Assembly: GCA_002360325.1 (NCBI GenBank)
Contig: DEQG01000066.1
Span: 76,397-81,638, forward strand
Length of the DNA stretch: 5,242 nt
Source of the DNA: Salinicoccus sp. UBA3372
GTDB lineage: Bacteria; Bacillota; Bacilli; Staphylococcales; Salinicoccaceae
Direction of reading: 5' to 3'
Positions 5,221 to 5,242 of this stretch are shown here, in pieces; position 1 is the stretch's first letter, and every line of letters starts with the position of its first letter. The notes beneath the pieces were generated by a model, which ran no database searches, was not told the DNA's origin, and saw nothing but the letters and a program-made list of their open reading frames with translations. Position numbers and translations under genes: made by a program.

Positions 5221-5242
5221 TGGTTAATAATAAGAGTCAATA

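Noticed and set aside
1..5242. CRISPR array, insertion sequence, prophage, toxin-antitoxin or defence island.
   Set aside because: No regularly spaced repeats, transposase, integrase or recognisable defence domain on either strand; the content is housekeeping and accessory metabolism.

Overview
The window is a stretch of ordinary chromosome from a low-to-moderate GC Gram-positive bacterium (Firmicutes). Strong AGGAG-type ribosome binding sites, intrinsic terminators after almost every gene, a preQ1-I riboswitch in front of a queT-type transporter and a Bacillus-like monomeric sarcosine oxidase homologue all point that way. Gene content and base composition would suit a Staphylococcaceae relative such as Jeotgalicoccus, Salinicoccus or Macrococcus. 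That placement is an inference, not something a marker gene here proves.

Layout, left to right: (1) 79-756 (+), a DUF421/YetF-type membrane protein closed by a strong terminator whose stem begins with the stop codon. (2) 856-2037 (+), a diaminopropionate ammonia-lyase-like PLP enzyme. (3) 2038-2260, a gene-free stretch that can fold into a branched structure with competing pairings and ends in a terminator. (4) 2293-2851 (+), promoter, preQ1-I riboswitch and QueT transporter, then a terminator. (5) 2996-3466 (+), a SprT-like zinc metalloprotein with a C-terminal zinc ribbon. (6) a shared hairpin terminator facing a small membrane-anchored protein on the minus strand, 3514-3783. (7) a divergent promoter region. 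(8) 3988-5142 (+), a flavin-dependent amine oxidase of the MSOX/MTOX family, then a terminator. (9) a perfect 12-bp palindrome near the right edge, probably belonging to the next gene.

The genes look like separate transcription units and do not form one pathway: each is followed by its own terminator or a convergent one. Two enzymes (the ammonia-lyase and the amine oxidase) handle amino-acid-like substrates, and queT serves queuosine precursor uptake. I found no phage, insertion sequence, CRISPR or defence system. The points most worth checking are the queT start (no canonical start codon at a proper distance from the riboswitch-controlled Shine-Dalgarno), the folded segment after the ammonia-lyase gene, and active-site substitutions in the three metal- or cofactor-dependent proteins.
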